NCBI RefSeq assembly: GCF_009935865.1
Contig: NZ_QWEL01000001.1
Location: 62,001-126,000 of the forward strand
Length of the DNA: 64,000 bases
Direction of reading: 5' to 3'
Source of the DNA: Odoribacter sp. Z80
GTDB lineage: Bacteria > Bacteroidota > Bacteroidia > Bacteroidales > Marinifilaceae
The translations under genes and the position numbers were made by a program. Under the pieces are notes generated by a model. The model did no database searches and was not told where the DNA came from. It saw nothing but the letters and a program-made list of their open reading frames with translations. Shown one piece after another: positions 54,165 through 63,412 of the stretch (position 1 is its first letter; each line of letters starts with the position of its first letter).

Positions 54165-54821
54165 TTATTGGAATGTCCCGATGATGGTTTGGGAACCGGT
54201 TGTTTTTTGACCTAATTCGACCTCTATGTTGGTGTTCAAAGGAAGAAACAAGTCTACCCGCGAACCGAATTTTATGAAGCCTGCGTGTTGGTCCTGGCGG
54301 GCTTTCCCTCCCACAGGGGTATAAGAAACAATTCTTTTGGCCATGGCGCCTGCTATTTGACGCATTAATATGGTTTGTCCGTTGTTACATTCAATAACAA
54401 TGGTTGTTCTTTCGTTCTCGGAGGAAGATTTCGGGAGATAAGCCGCTGCAAAATTTCCTTTGTGGTATTTGAAATAGCGAATGATTCCGTTCACCGGAAA
54501 CCAGTTGATATGTACATTGAAAATGTTCATAAAAATAGAGACCTGGAGTCTGCGGTCTTTGAAATATTCTGTTTCTTCTGTTTCTTCGATGACTACGATT
54601 TTTCCGTCTGCCGGAGCTAAAATTGTGTTGTCGTCCCGGATGATCACCCGGTTGGGGAAGCGGAAGAAATTTACAATCAATAAATAAAAGATGCTGCTAA
54701 CAATAAGAAGGGTGTTAAAGACGGTCGTATTATTGATGAAGTAGTAAGAAAGTACATTCAGTGCTACCAGTATGAGCAGGACTTTTAATAACAGGAGATA
54801 GCCGGCTTTATGTATGGTCAT
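54165..54821 (-). CDS. psd: Phosphatidylserine decarboxylase (short, GSR type)
   Basis: Makes phosphatidylethanolamine by a pyruvoyl-dependent decarboxylation. 218 residues with two N-terminal membrane segments (~8-45). The self-cleavage site is GSR in FIKFGSRVDLFLP, where the Ser becomes the pyruvoyl group; the long E. coli type has LGST instead. The preceding MNIFNVHINWFPVNG is the family His-containing motif. Next to cdsA, which makes the CDP-diacylglycerol used upstream in the same pathway; a -7 element of its own lies in the gap. Confidence 0.93.
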   Translation of the reverse strand: MTIHKAGYLLLLKVLLILVALNVLSYYFINNTTVFNTLLIVSSIFYLLIVNFFRFPNRVIIRDDNTILAPADGKIVVIEETEETEYFKDRRLQVSIFMNIFNVHINWFPVNGIIRYFKYHKGNFAAAYLPKSSSENERTTIVIECNNGQTILMRQIAGAMAKRIVSYTPVGGKARQDQHAGFIKFGSRVDLFLPLNTNIEVELGQKTTGSQTIIGTFQ

Positions 54822-54858
54822 GATATTTCTTTTTTTTGTTTCATACTTGTTCAGCCTG

Positions 54859-54866
54859 CAAAGGTA
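54859..54866 (-). promoter_or_regulatory. -7 element TACCTTTG for psd-panB
   Basis: Exact TAnnTTTG match on the minus strand, 37 bp upstream of the psd ATG. It suggests psd can be transcribed apart from cdsA. Confidence 0.5.
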
Positions 54867-54947
54867 TCAATTTTCACGGGAAATCCGAGTTTTACAGATA
54901 AAGATTTTTATCCTTCGCAAACAGAGGAGGATTGGCAGAGTAAGGGA

Positions 54948-55757
54948 TTAGCTGATGAAAACCAAGTATACAAAGATTGCCGGCAGGGTAAAAAGGATAG
55001 AATCCATTCGGTCCAGCACTCCGCCATGTCCCGGCATGATGTGGCCGGAATCCTTGATTTCAATGCATCTTTTAAACATGGATTCTATCAGGTCGCCGAA
55101 ACTACCGAAAACAACCACTAAAACAGAGATGATCATAGTGTCTGCCGGTCTTAGTCCTTCTATGTAGTCGGCTAATAAAAAACCAACCAGGATTGTGATA
55201 ATACCGCCTCCGATAGCTCCTTCCCATGATTTTTTCGGAGAAATCCGGGGGAAAAATTTATGTTTTCCGAATTTTGAACCGAAAAGGTAGGCAGACGTAT
55301 CATTCACCCAAACCAACAAAAAGGGCAGGAAGATAATGCCGGGTTGCCATTTCCCTGTACATAAGTAAGGGAAATAGATGAGCAGGGTGAACGGCAGGGC
55401 GATATAGAACAGGGCATAAATACCGAATGCCAGGTTTTGAAAAGTGTGTGTTTGTTTGCGGTAGAGTTCTGAGACGCTCAGGACAAAAGTTAACATGAGA
55501 AAAATCAGGTAACCTTTCCACCATCCGGTGTAATTGTGAAGGAAACCGGCAGTAAATAAAGACCAGCTACATAGCACGCACACCAGACGGTTTAACTTGA
55601 TATTGGCGATTTTAGTCATGTTGGCAAATTCCAGAATGCCGATAAGATTCAGCACAAGAAACAGAATCCCAAAGCAAATGGGATGTATAAAAATACAAGT
55701 TGTTAATATTGCTACAAATAGGAATCCGCTGAGGAATCGTTTACCAAGATTATTCAC
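54948..55757 (-). CDS. cdsA: Phosphatidate cytidylyltransferase
   Basis: 269-residue integral membrane enzyme making CDP-diacylglycerol from phosphatidate and CTP. About eight membrane helices. The C-terminal signature is KKSWEGAIGGGIITIL followed by SFGDLIESMFKRCIEIKDSGHIMPGHGGVLDRMDS, a textbook CdsA motif. The start overlaps the preceding DUF2007 gene by 8 nt, so translation is coupled. Confidence 0.96.
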   Translation of the reverse strand: MNNLGKRFLSGFLFVAILTTCIFIHPICFGILFLVLNLIGILEFANMTKIANIKLNRLVCVLCSWSLFTAGFLHNYTGWWKGYLIFLMLTFVLSVSELYRKQTHTFQNLAFGIYALFYIALPFTLLIYFPYLCTGKWQPGIIFLPFLLVWVNDTSAYLFGSKFGKHKFFPRISPKKSWEGAIGGGIITILVGFLLADYIEGLRPADTMIISVLVVVFGSFGDLIESMFKRCIEIKDSGHIMPGHGGVLDRMDSILFTLPAIFVYLVFIS

Positions 55758-55956
55758 AATTCAAGGATTTTATGATTTTTGTTGCTTTATCCTGATCAGT
55801 TTTTCTAATCATCACCTTTATCGTTCCGACCATGACATAGGAAGAATCCTGCTGGTTCATGACAATGGCTTCTATACCGTTGGAAGTGAGGAGACCCTTC
55901 ACTATTTCTGCCTGGTACAGTTGTGCCGTTTCATAAATGGTGGTCCAGTCGTCCAT
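55750..55956 (-). CDS. DUF2007-type putative signal-transducing protein
   Basis: 68-residue soluble protein: YETAQLYQAEIVKGLLTSNGIEAIVMNQQDSSY, the DUF2007 core with GIEAIVMN. Role unknown. Between ftsH (20 bp upstream) and cdsA (8-nt overlap), an order I recall as common in Bacteroidales. Confidence 0.8.
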   Translation of the reverse strand: MDDWTTIYETAQLYQAEIVKGLLTSNGIEAIVMNQQDSSYVMVGTIKVMIRKTDQDKATKIIKSLNCE

Positions 55957-55975
55957 TTTGATTTAGCTTCTCGAT

Positions 55976-57988
55976 TTATACGTTTTCGCCGGAAGTTTCG
56001 GTTGTCTGTTTTTCTTCCCGGGTTTCAGTTTCTTCTTCCTCGTCATTCCAGGGGCGTTTTCCCAGGATATGTTCCAGGTCATCACTGAAAATGACTTCCC
56101 GTTCCAACAGGAGTTCTGCAACCTGTTTGTGTTGCTCCTGATGTGCTTTCAGTAGTTCTTTAGCCCGGTTGTAAGCGTTTTCGACCAATTCTTTGACTTC
56201 TGCATCAATCAGTTCTGCTGTTTTTTCGGAATAGGGTCTGGTGAAACTGAAATCGTTTTGACCAGTGGAATCGTAGTAACTCAGGTTACCGATTTTTTCA
56301 CTCATCCCGAATATGGTTACCATAGCATAAGCTTGTTTGGTGGCTCTTTCGAGGTCGTTTTGGGCTCCGGTAGAGATTTGACCGAAAGTGATTTCTTCCG
56401 CAGCACGTCCTCCCAGAATAGAGCACATTTGGTCGAGTAATTGTTCTTTGGTGGTAATCTGGCGTTCCTGGGGCAAATACCACGCTGCACCCAGTGCTTT
56501 CCCCCTGGGAACAATGGTTACTTTCAACAAGGGGTGGGCGTGTTGGAGCAGCCAGGATACAGAAGCATGCCCGGCCTCATGGTAGGCAATGGCCTTTTTT
56601 TCATTGACTTTGATTACCTTGCTGCGATTTTCCAGCCCACCGACAATTCGGTCAATAGCATCCAGGAAATCTTGTTTCTCCACTTCATTTTTGTCTTTAC
56701 GGGCTGCAATCAGGGCAGCTTCATTGGCTACGTTAGCTATGTCCGCACCTGAAAAACCCGGAGTTTGTTTTGCCAGAAAAGGAATATCCACGTCTCCGGC
56801 CAGTTTTAACGATTTCAGATGTACCTTGAAGATTTCTTCGCGGTCTTTTAATTCGGGGAGATCTACATAAATCTGCCGGTCGAAACGTCCTGCTCGGAGC
56901 AGGGCACTATCCAGTATATCAGCCCGGTTGGTGGCAGCCAGAATGATTACTCCCGAATTGGTTTCGAACCCGTCCATCTCTGTCAGTAATTGATTGAGGG
57001 TATTTTCCCGCTCATCATTGGAACCCATATTGGGATTTTTGCCCCGGGCCCGACCGATGGCGTCAATTTCATCAATGAAAATGATACAGGGAGCTTTTTC
57101 TTTTGCTTGTTTGAACAAATCCCTTACCCGCGAAGCTCCGACACCTACAAACATTTCTACAAAATCCGATCCCGACATGGAAAAGAAAGGAACGTTAGCT
57201 TCCCCGGCCATTGCCTTGGCCATTAAGGTTTTTCCTGTTCCCGGAGGTCCGACCAATAGTGCTCCTTTCGGGATTTTCCCTCCTAATTTGGTGTATTTGT
57301 CCGGAGATTTCAGAAAAGATACGATTTCCTCCACTTCCTGTTTTGCTTCTGCCAAACCGGCCACATCCTTAAATGTGACTTTAGTGCTTGTGTCTTTATC
57401 GAAAAGCCTGGCCTGGGATTTTCCGACATTGAATACTCCTCCGGGGCCGCCTCCGTTTTTACCTAAACGACGGAACAGAAAATACCAGATGAACACGAAA
57501 AAAGCAATGGGGAGCAAGAAAGAGATGATATTGCCCCAACCATCGTATTCCTGTTCATAATCTATTTTTGTGTTTGCTGCATCGGGCGTTTTTTCCTGAA
57601 TTTCAGCAAATTCCTTGGAGAAGGTTTCCTGCGGTCCCGTATTGAAATAAAAATGTGGTCCGGAAGAGGAATTTTCAAACCCCTGAGATTTCAATTGCGA
57701 GTAATTTTCAATTTTTTCGGGTTTGATATAGACATATGCCTGTCCTTTGTTGGTGATGACTTTTATTTCTTCCACATCTCCTTTTTCCAGCATCTTGCTT
57801 TTTATTTCCTGCCAGGTTGTCCGCACCGGATCGGTTTGCATGTTGAAGAATTGGAATCCTATAATGCAAAGTGCCAATATGATATATAACCAATATCCGT
57901 TGAATTTTTGGGTTCTGATTGGTTTTCCGCCTCCTATCGGGGGAAAGTTGAATCCTCCGTCTTTCTTGTTTTCGTTATTCTCTGCCAT
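55976..57988 (-). CDS. ftsH: ATP-dependent zinc metalloprotease FtsH
   Basis: 670-residue membrane-anchored AAA protease degrading misfolded membrane and regulatory proteins. Two membrane helices ([17 protein letters not shown] and [16 protein letters not shown]) flank a periplasmic domain of ~120 residues. Walker [14 protein letters not shown], Walker [13 protein letters not shown], the second region of homology [20 protein letters not shown], and the zinc site [10 protein letters not shown] are all intact. Acidic C-terminal tail ([11 protein letters not shown]). 29 bp downstream of rsfS. Confidence 0.97.
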   Translation of the reverse strand: MAENNENKKDGGFNFPPIGGGKPIRTQKFNGYWLYIILALCIIGFQFFNMQTDPVRTTWQEIKSKMLEKGDVEEIKVITNKGQAYVYIKPEKIENYSQLKSQGFENSSSGPHFYFNTGPQETFSKEFAEIQEKTPDAANTKIDYEQEYDGWGNIISFLLPIAFFVFIWYFLFRRLGKNGGGPGGVFNVGKSQARLFDKDTSTKVTFKDVAGLAEAKQEVEEIVSFLKSPDKYTKLGGKIPKGALLVGPPGTGKTLMAKAMAGEANVPFFSMSGSDFVEMFVGVGASRVRDLFKQAKEKAPCIIFIDEIDAIGRARGKNPNMGSNDERENTLNQLLTEMDGFETNSGVIILAATNRADILDSALLRAGRFDRQIYVDLPELKDREEIFKVHLKSLKLAGDVDIPFLAKQTPGFSGADIANVANEAALIAARKDKNEVEKQDFLDAIDRIVGGLENRSKVIKVNEKKAIAYHEAGHASVSWLLQHAHPLLKVTIVPRGKALGAAWYLPQERQITTKEQLLDQMCSILGGRAAEEITFGQISTGAQNDLERATKQAYAMVTIFGMSEKIGNLSYYDSTGQNDFSFTRPYSEKTAELIDAEVKELVENAYNRAKELLKAHQEQHKQVAELLLEREVIFSDDLEHILGKRPWNDEEEETETREEKQTTETSGENV

Positions 57989-58017
57989 ATAATTGTTAAC
58001 CTGTAGTCAAGTGTTTT

Positions 58018-58401
58018 TTATTTCGTTTTATTTTGTCCTTCATTCGGGACAGATTCTACCGGTATGATTTGTGCATCTCCCCAGAACTCTTCCAGTTGGT
58101 AGTAATCTCTCAATTCTTTATCAAAGATATGCACAACGACATCGCCGTAATCCAGTACTACCCATTGTGAACCGTTTAATCCTTCTATATGAAAGGGACG
58201 CTCATTCAAATCCTCCCTGACTTTTTCTTCTACTGCATCTGTCAGGCCGGCAATATGGGTACTTGAAGTTCCGTGGCATATTACGAAAAAACTACAAAAA
58301 CAGTTTTCTATTTTCCTTAAATCTATTTTTACAATTCGATGCGCTTTGGTATCTTCCAGTGCTTCTACTACTTTCTCTACAATCTGTACTGTTTTTAACA
58401 T
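58018..58401 (-). CDS. rsfS: Ribosome silencing factor RsfS
   Basis: 127-residue factor that binds L14 and blocks subunit joining in starvation. DUF143 core: AHRIVKIDLRKIE, then FFVICHGTSSTHIAGLTDAVEEKV and GSQWVVLDYGDVVVHIFDKELRDYYQLEEFWGDA. First gene of the rsfS-ftsH-DUF2007-cdsA operon, with promoter element just upstream. Confidence 0.95.
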   Translation of the reverse strand: MLKTVQIVEKVVEALEDTKAHRIVKIDLRKIENCFCSFFVICHGTSSTHIAGLTDAVEEKVREDLNERPFHIEGLNGSQWVVLDYGDVVVHIFDKELRDYYQLEEFWGDAQIIPVESVPNEGQNKTK

Positions 58402-58425
58402 TTTTGTTCATACCTTTTCAAGCTA

Positions 58426-58433
58426 CAAATATA
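58426..58433 (-). promoter_or_regulatory. -7 element TATATTTG for rsfS-ftsH-DUF2007-cdsA
   Basis: Exact TAnnTTTG match on the minus strand, 24 bp upstream of the rsfS ATG. Confidence 0.65.
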
Positions 58434-58527
58434 CATTATTTATCAACTAAACTTTAATTCTCTTTGCTAAAAAGTCTTCCCGAAAGATTTAAACCGTTTG
58501 CATGTCGTTTTTTCCATGATTCTTTTA

Positions 58528-58535
58528 TAGTTTTG
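58528..58535 (+). promoter_or_regulatory. -7 element TAGTTTTG for the class V aminotransferase
   Basis: Exact TAnnTTTG match, 46 bp upstream of ATG 58582; divergent from the rsfS promoter. Confidence 0.55.
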
Positions 58536-58581
58536 TGCCGGCAGTGCTTTGCGCACGACATATAAAATAAATTGTTATCCT

Positions 58582-59664
58582 ATGAAAACTTATCGTTTAC
58601 CTATGGTGCCGGGTCCGGTTTCTGTATCCAGGGAAGTATTGGAAGCCGGGATGGTTGATTTCGGATCTGCAGATTTGGAGAGAGATTATCTGGAATTGTA
58701 TAAAAAAACGGAAAAAGCGTTGTGTCGTATCATGCAGACCCGTAATCGTATTGTGATTCAGACGGGAGAAGGTATGCTGGCGCTTTGGAGTGCTTTGAAG
58801 AGTTGTCTTTTACCGGGTGATAAGGTTCTGGTTTTGTCTACCGGATTGTTTGGTTACGGCATGGGGGGGATGGCTGAGGCTATCGGGTGTGAGGTAAAGA
58901 CTGTCGGTTTCGGTTTTGATGAGACTTTCACGGATTTTGCGTTGATAGAAAAAGCGATTCAGGAATTTCGTCCCAAGATGATTACCATGGTGCAGAATGA
59001 GACGCCGAGCGGTACTATGAATCCGGTGAAAGAGATCGGAGAATTGAAGGAAAAATACCAGGTTCCTTTGTTGTATGTTGACGCTGTGTCCGGGATTGGC
59101 GGTAGTGTGGTGAAAACTGACGAGTGGCATATCGACCTTTGTTTGGGAGCTTCCCAGAAATGTTTATCTGCACCGGCTTCTATGTCGTTTTTGTCAGTTA
59201 GCGAAAAAGCCTGGGATATCATAGAGGAAACCGGATATGTTGGTTATGATGCCTTGCTTCCTTTTCGTTATGCGGTGAGGAACGCTTATTTCCCTTACAC
59301 TCCTTATTGGCAGGGAACTGCTCAGTTGTGCAAGGCTTGTGAGATGATTCTGGAGGAAGGATTGGGTAAAGTGATTGCCCGGCACCAGAAAGTGGCCGGA
59401 TATTGCCGGGAAAGGGCTTCTGAACTGGGTTTAAAATTGTATCCGGCTGCTGATGCCGTACCTTCGCCGACAGTAACGGCTCTGTATGTTCCGCGGCATT
59501 TGTCCTGGAAGAAGTTTGATGCTGCTTTGCGGGAAAAAGGATTGGTTGTAGGAGGGAATTATGGTTGTCTGGCCGGGGAGGTATTCCGGATCGGACATAT
59601 GGGAACCCAGGCTCGGCAGGATTTAGTGGAAGAAGCGTTGGATATTATCGGAGAAGTTTTGTAG
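58582..59664 (+). CDS. Class V aminotransferase (alanine-glyoxylate / serine-pyruvate type)
   Basis: PLP enzyme of 360 residues. The N-terminal MVPGPVSVSREVLEAG, phosphate-binding GEGMLALWSAL, the PLP Asp region LLYVDAVSGIGG, and the Schiff-base Lys in CLGASQKCLSAPASMSF are present. The substrate (alanine, serine, aspartate, phosphonates) cannot be assigned. ATG 58582 is chosen over 58549, as the upstream part has no homology and the promoter lies close. Confidence 0.88.
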   Translation: MKTYRLPMVPGPVSVSREVLEAGMVDFGSADLERDYLELYKKTEKALCRIMQTRNRIVIQTGEGMLALWSALKSCLLPGDKVLVLSTGLFGYGMGGMAEAIGCEVKTVGFGFDETFTDFALIEKAIQEFRPKMITMVQNETPSGTMNPVKEIGELKEKYQVPLLYVDAVSGIGGSVVKTDEWHIDLCLGASQKCLSAPASMSFLSVSEKAWDIIEETGYVGYDALLPFRYAVRNAYFPYTPYWQGTAQLCKACEMILEEGLGKVIARHQKVAGYCRERASELGLKLYPAADAVPSPTVTALYVPRHLSWKKFDAALREKGLVVGGNYGCLAGEVFRIGHMGTQARQDLVEEALDIIGEVL

Positions 59665-59937
59665 GCTTGTATCCCGATTTTTGTGTAACCTTGTTATTTC
59701 GTTCTCGTATCGTATGCCCGAATGCGGCGGGCCTATTGTTTCTGATTCATCGGAAGACGTTTTCCGGGGATAGGAAAATCGCGCGCAAACTTTTAAAAAA
59801 TATGGGATTTGTTTGTATGATAATAATATTAATTTCATATTTGTTCAACTTATTTATCAATATCCAGGGAGGTATTGATCTATGGAAATGTTTTTTTGAG
59901 TTGCGTGAATGGACATATAAGATAAAATTTGAACAAT

Positions 59938-60594
59938 ATGGACTACAGATTTGAAATCAGTAAACCGGATAGTACGGATTTTCGTTGTGAAATCGCTATT
60001 AACGGGGAACAGACCTTCCAGCAGTTGCATGATAAAATTGTGGAGACGCTGAATTTTGACGGTTCACAAATGGCTTCTTTTTTTACTTTGGATAAAATGG
60101 GAAACCGGGGAAAGGAGATAGCTCTGATGGAGATGTCGATAGAGGATGAAGAAGATAATAATACACTGGTCATGGATGTGACAACTATTCGGGAGATTGT
60201 CAATGCCAGTTGTATAGAGCTGGAATATGTTTATGATTTTTTTGCCAATAATTATCTGAAAGTGGAATATGCCGGTGAATATATAGGTGATTCTGCTGAT
60301 GTTTTGCCTTTATGTGTTTACTGTGGGGGGGAATTGCCTCGTCAAACCGAGTACGATGCAAATGATGAGTGGAGTCTGGATAAAGATGAGGATTATGATG
60401 ACAGTTTTATGGAAGAATTCGGAGGAACCGGCAGACGAAGCGGTAGACGGGGAGGGGATGAGGATGATTTTGGATTTGGTGCGGATGAAGAGGATGGATA
60501 CAGGGACGATTATGGAGATGGATATGAGGATGATTTTGGGGGAGGGTATGATGAGCGGTATGAAAGTTTGGATGATTATATTGATAAATTGTAA
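59938..60594 (+). CDS. pRiA4b ORF-3-like protein with acidic Gly/Asp-rich tail
   Basis: 218 residues. The N-terminal ~130 residues resemble the plasmid pRiA4b ORF-3 family (YRFEISKPD, then TFQQLHDKIVETLNFDGSQMASFFT), a fold widespread in Bacteroidota with no settled function. A CVYCGGELPRQ segment at ~125 has a lone CxxC. The last ~80 residues are low-complexity Asp/Gly/Glu/Tyr-rich with repeated short units (DDFGFG, GDGYEDDFGGGYDE). ATG 59938 is preferred over the TTG at 59929. 57 bp upstream of miaA, probably co-transcribed. Confidence 0.75.
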   Translation: MDYRFEISKPDSTDFRCEIAINGEQTFQQLHDKIVETLNFDGSQMASFFTLDKMGNRGKEIALMEMSIEDEEDNNTLVMDVTTIREIVNASCIELEYVYDFFANNYLKVEYAGEYIGDSADVLPLCVYCGGELPRQTEYDANDEWSLDKDEDYDDSFMEEFGGTGRRSGRRGGDEDDFGFGADEEDGYRDDYGDGYEDDFGGGYDERYESLDDYIDKL

Positions 60595-60651
60595 AGAAAA
60601 ACGAAGCAACAGAGCCTAAGGTGACGTGTGGATGGTGCCGTAGCTTTTCTG

Positions 60652-61551
60652 ATGAAAACATTAATTGTATTATTAGGTCCCACGGGGGTAGGAAAAACGG
60701 ACTTGAGTATTGAGCTGGCCCAACATTTCCGGACTTCTGTTATTTCTTGCGATTCGCGTCAGATTTATAAAGAAATGCGAATCGGGACTGCTGTTCCTAC
60801 TGCCCGGCAGTTAGCGACGGTTCCTCATTTTTTTATTCAGACCATTTCTGTGCAGGATTATTATAATTCCTGGCAATTTGAGGTAGAGGCTTTGGCAAAA
60901 ATCCGGGAGTTGTTTGAGCATCGGGAAGTGGTTTTGATGAGTGGGGGCTCTATGTTGTATATTGATGCTGTTTGTAAAGGGATTGACGATATTCCGACCA
61001 TTGCTCCGGAACTTCGTGATGAGTTGACGGGGATTTACGAACGGGGAGGTCTGGACGTGATTCGGAATATGTTGAAAGAATTAGACCCCCTGTTTTATGA
61101 ACAAGTAGACCTGAATAATGCCAAACGGGTGCTTCATGCTGTCGAAGTGTGTAAAATGGCAGGTGTTCCCTATTCTTCGTTACGTACCAATACGCCGAAA
61201 GAACGTGGTTTCCGGATTATCCGGATTGGATTGAACCGGGAGAAGGAAGAGTTGTATGACCGTATTAACTGCCGGGTAGACCAGATGCTGCAAGATGGAT
61301 TGATGGAGGAGGCCCGTGGTTTATATCCTTACCGGGATTGCAATGCTTTGAATACCGTGGGATATAAAGAGTGGTTTGATTTTTTTGACGGAAAAATTGA
61401 TGAAGCGGAGGCTATTCGTCTGATAAAGCGCAATTCCCGTCGATATGCCAGAAAACAACTTTCCTGGTTCAGACGGGACGGTGAGATTTGCTGGTTTCAC
61501 CCCGGCGAAAAAGAACAGATTCTGTCTTATCTCCGCTCGTGTATGGAATGA
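60652..61551 (+). CDS. miaA: tRNA dimethylallyltransferase
   Basis: Adds the isopentenyl group to A37 of tRNAs reading UNN codons. P-loop LLGPTGVGKTDLSIELA, substrate motif SCDSRQIYKEMRIGTA and the C-terminal NTVGYKEW followed by KRNSRRYARKQLSWFRR are clear. ATG 60652 (299 residues) is preferred to 60628. The stop codon merges with a terminator hairpin. Confidence 0.95.
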   Translation: MKTLIVLLGPTGVGKTDLSIELAQHFRTSVISCDSRQIYKEMRIGTAVPTARQLATVPHFFIQTISVQDYYNSWQFEVEALAKIRELFEHREVVLMSGGSMLYIDAVCKGIDDIPTIAPELRDELTGIYERGGLDVIRNMLKELDPLFYEQVDLNNAKRVLHAVEVCKMAGVPYSSLRTNTPKERGFRIIRIGLNREKEELYDRINCRVDQMLQDGLMEEARGLYPYRDCNALNTVGYKEWFDFFDGKIDEAEAIRLIKRNSRRYARKQLSWFRRDGEICWFHPGEKEQILSYLRSCME

Positions 61552-61576
61552 AGCCGGTTATTCTCCGGCTTTTGTT
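61551..61576. terminator. Bidirectional terminator between miaA and the acyl-CoA synthetase
   Basis: AAGCCGG (61551-61557) / CCGGCTT (61565-61571), 7-nt loop and a T-rich tail. It overlaps the miaA stop and lies 6 bp from the opposing gene's stop. Confidence 0.8.
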
Positions 61577-63196
61577 TTATCTGAGTTGTAGTTCTTTTTC
61601 CGCTATTTCCCGCATTTCTCCTTTTCTTATTTTTCCTGTAACGGTCATGGGGAAAGAGTCGACGAATTTCCAGTATTTCGGTATCTTAAAGGTGGCAATC
61701 TGTCCCCGGCAATAGGCATCGAGTATTTCTGCTGAGATGTGGTGTCCCTGGCGCGGTTTAACCCATGCCATGACTTCTTCGCCGTAGCGTTCGCTGTATA
61801 CGCCGATAACCTGTACATCGGACACGCATTCGTGGGTGATCAGAAAATCTTCGATTTCCTTGGGGGAGATGTTTTCTCCGCCCCGGATGATGAGGTCTTT
61901 CAGGCGGCCCACGATGCTGACATATCCGCATTCATCCATGATGGCGATGTCGCCGGTATGTAACCAGCGTTTATCGTCAATGATAGCCTGGGTTTCTTCC
62001 GGGTTGTCCCAATAGCCTAACATGACAGAGTATCCCCGGGTGCAAAATTCTCCGGCAGTTCCGCGGGGGACAATGGCTCCCGTTTCCGGGTCGATGATTT
62101 TTATCTCCACGTGGGGATGTACGGTGCCGACGGTTGTTACCCGGAGTTCGAGGGGATCGTCTGTGCAGCTTTCTGTCGAAACGGGAGAGGTTTCCGTCAT
62201 GCCGTAGCACACGCAGATTTCTGTCATGTTCATCCGTGACTGCACTTTCCGCATGGTGTCAATGGGACAGGGGGCACCTGCCATGATGCCTGTCCGCAGA
62301 GAACTCAGGTCAAAGCGGTCAAAGTCCGGCAGGTCCAGTTCTGCAATGAACATGGTGGGGACTCCATACAGGGAGGTGCATTTTTCCTGTTCGACTGTTT
62401 CAAGGACTTTGTGCGGGTCGAAAGCTTCGCCGGAGATGACGATGCAGGCGCCGTGGGTGACGATGGCCATGTTGCCTAAAACCATCCCGAAACAATGGTA
62501 AAAAGGTACGGGAAGGCATACCCGGTCTTGTTCGGTGTATTTCAGTCGTTCCCCGATGAAAAAGCCGTTGTTGAGGATGTTGTGGTGGGACAGTGTAGCT
62601 CCTTTGGGATGCCCGGTGGTACCCGAAGTATATTGGATATTCACCGGGTCGTCAAATTGCAGGGAGGCTTCCCTTTCAGCGAGTTGTTGGTCGCTGATAT
62701 TGTGACCGGATTGCAGAAAAGCTTCCCAGTCCTGTTCGATAATGACGGTTTGTTTCGGATAAGCACAGTCGGCTTTGAGTTGTTCCAGCATGCTTACGTA
62801 GTCCGTTTTCCGGAAGTGGGAGGAGGCTATCAGAAGGTCGATACGGCTTTGTTCCAGGGCGTAGCGCAGTCCCGGCAACTTGTATCCGGGATTGATGTTT
62901 ACCATGATGGCACCCATCAAAGCCGTCGCGTATTGCACTATGACCCATTCATATCGGTTCGGCGACCATATTCCTACCCGGTCGCCTCTTTTTATTCCCT
63001 GTGCCATCAAGGCTTTGGCCGCTTGTTCGCATTGGTTGAGAAATTCACTGTATGTGGCTCTGTAATTTTGATACGGAGAGACCAAGACCTCCCTTTGCGG
63101 AAAAACAGAGGCCATTCCTCGTAAATGCTGACCGATGGTTTCTCCTTTTAACGGAACATCCGAAGTTCCGTGGGCATAAGATAAATTTATTGACAT
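61577..63196 (-). CDS. AMP-binding acyl-CoA synthetase (medium-chain/ACSF2-like)
   Basis: 539-residue adenylate-forming ligase that activates a carboxylic acid to acyl-AMP and then acyl-CoA. Motifs: [18 protein letters not shown] (P-loop), [51 protein letters not shown], and the C-terminal Lys motif [14 protein letters not shown]. The overall pattern suits fatty or branched/aromatic acids rather than acetate, but substrate specificity cannot be read. Dyads in the upstream intergenic region suggest regulation. Confidence 0.88.
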   Translation of the reverse strand: MSINLSYAHGTSDVPLKGETIGQHLRGMASVFPQREVLVSPYQNYRATYSEFLNQCEQAAKALMAQGIKRGDRVGIWSPNRYEWVIVQYATALMGAIMVNINPGYKLPGLRYALEQSRIDLLIASSHFRKTDYVSMLEQLKADCAYPKQTVIIEQDWEAFLQSGHNISDQQLAEREASLQFDDPVNIQYTSGTTGHPKGATLSHHNILNNGFFIGERLKYTEQDRVCLPVPFYHCFGMVLGNMAIVTHGACIVISGEAFDPHKVLETVEQEKCTSLYGVPTMFIAELDLPDFDRFDLSSLRTGIMAGAPCPIDTMRKVQSRMNMTEICVCYGMTETSPVSTESCTDDPLELRVTTVGTVHPHVEIKIIDPETGAIVPRGTAGEFCTRGYSVMLGYWDNPEETQAIIDDKRWLHTGDIAIMDECGYVSIVGRLKDLIIRGGENISPKEIEDFLITHECVSDVQVIGVYSERYGEEVMAWVKPRQGHHISAEILDAYCRGQIATFKIPKYWKFVDSFPMTVTGKIRKGEMREIAEKELQLR

Positions 63197-63247
63197 AATA
63201 TTTTATTATTGTAGTGTGTGTCCTGCAAAGAAAAGATATAAAAATGA

Positions 63248-63263
63248 AATAACAATAGTTATT
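63248..63263. repeat. Inverted repeat upstream of the acyl-CoA synthetase
   Basis: AATAAC-AATA-GTTATT, 6-bp arms, about 50 bp upstream of the start codon on the minus strand, so it falls in the promoter region. Confidence 0.4.
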
Positions 63264-63301
63264 TGCCAATAAATGAGATAATTACACAATTGTGGGAAAG
63301 A

Positions 63302-63329
63302 TGTGCAAAAAAAGGTGAGATTTTGCACA
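63302..63329. repeat. 9-bp inverted repeat upstream of the acyl-CoA synthetase
   Basis: TGTGCAAAA (63302-63310) / TTTTGCACA (63321-63329) with a 10-nt spacer; lies between the promoter region of the acyl-CoA synthetase and the fumarase terminator. Candidate operator. Confidence 0.45.
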
Positions 63330-63350
63330 GGGATAGAATGGATGTGAAAG

Positions 63351-63386
63351 AAAAAGGTAAAAACCGTTGCGGTTTTTTACCTTTTA
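63351..63386 (-). terminator. Terminator after the fumarase gene
   Basis: AAAAAGGTAAAAACCG (63351-63366) / CGGTTTTTTACCTTTT (63370-63385), 3-nt loop, one bulged base; follows the fumarase stop by ~27 bp. Confidence 0.85.
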
Positions 63387-63412
63387 TTTACAGATTGTCT
63401 GTCAGCCTTTGA

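Noticed and set aside
59565-59954. 129-codon plus-strand frame after the aminotransferase
   Set aside because: It begins inside the aminotransferase in another frame, ends inside the next gene, and has no family-like composition; treated as a shadow. The 273-bp gap 59665-59937 shows no other gene.
63302-63329. Rex operator in the fumarase/acyl-CoA synthetase gap
   Set aside because: The dyad has TGTG/CACA ends, but the total of 28 bp with a 10-nt spacer and 9-bp arms does not fit the compact Rex consensus (TTGTG-N8-CACAA type).
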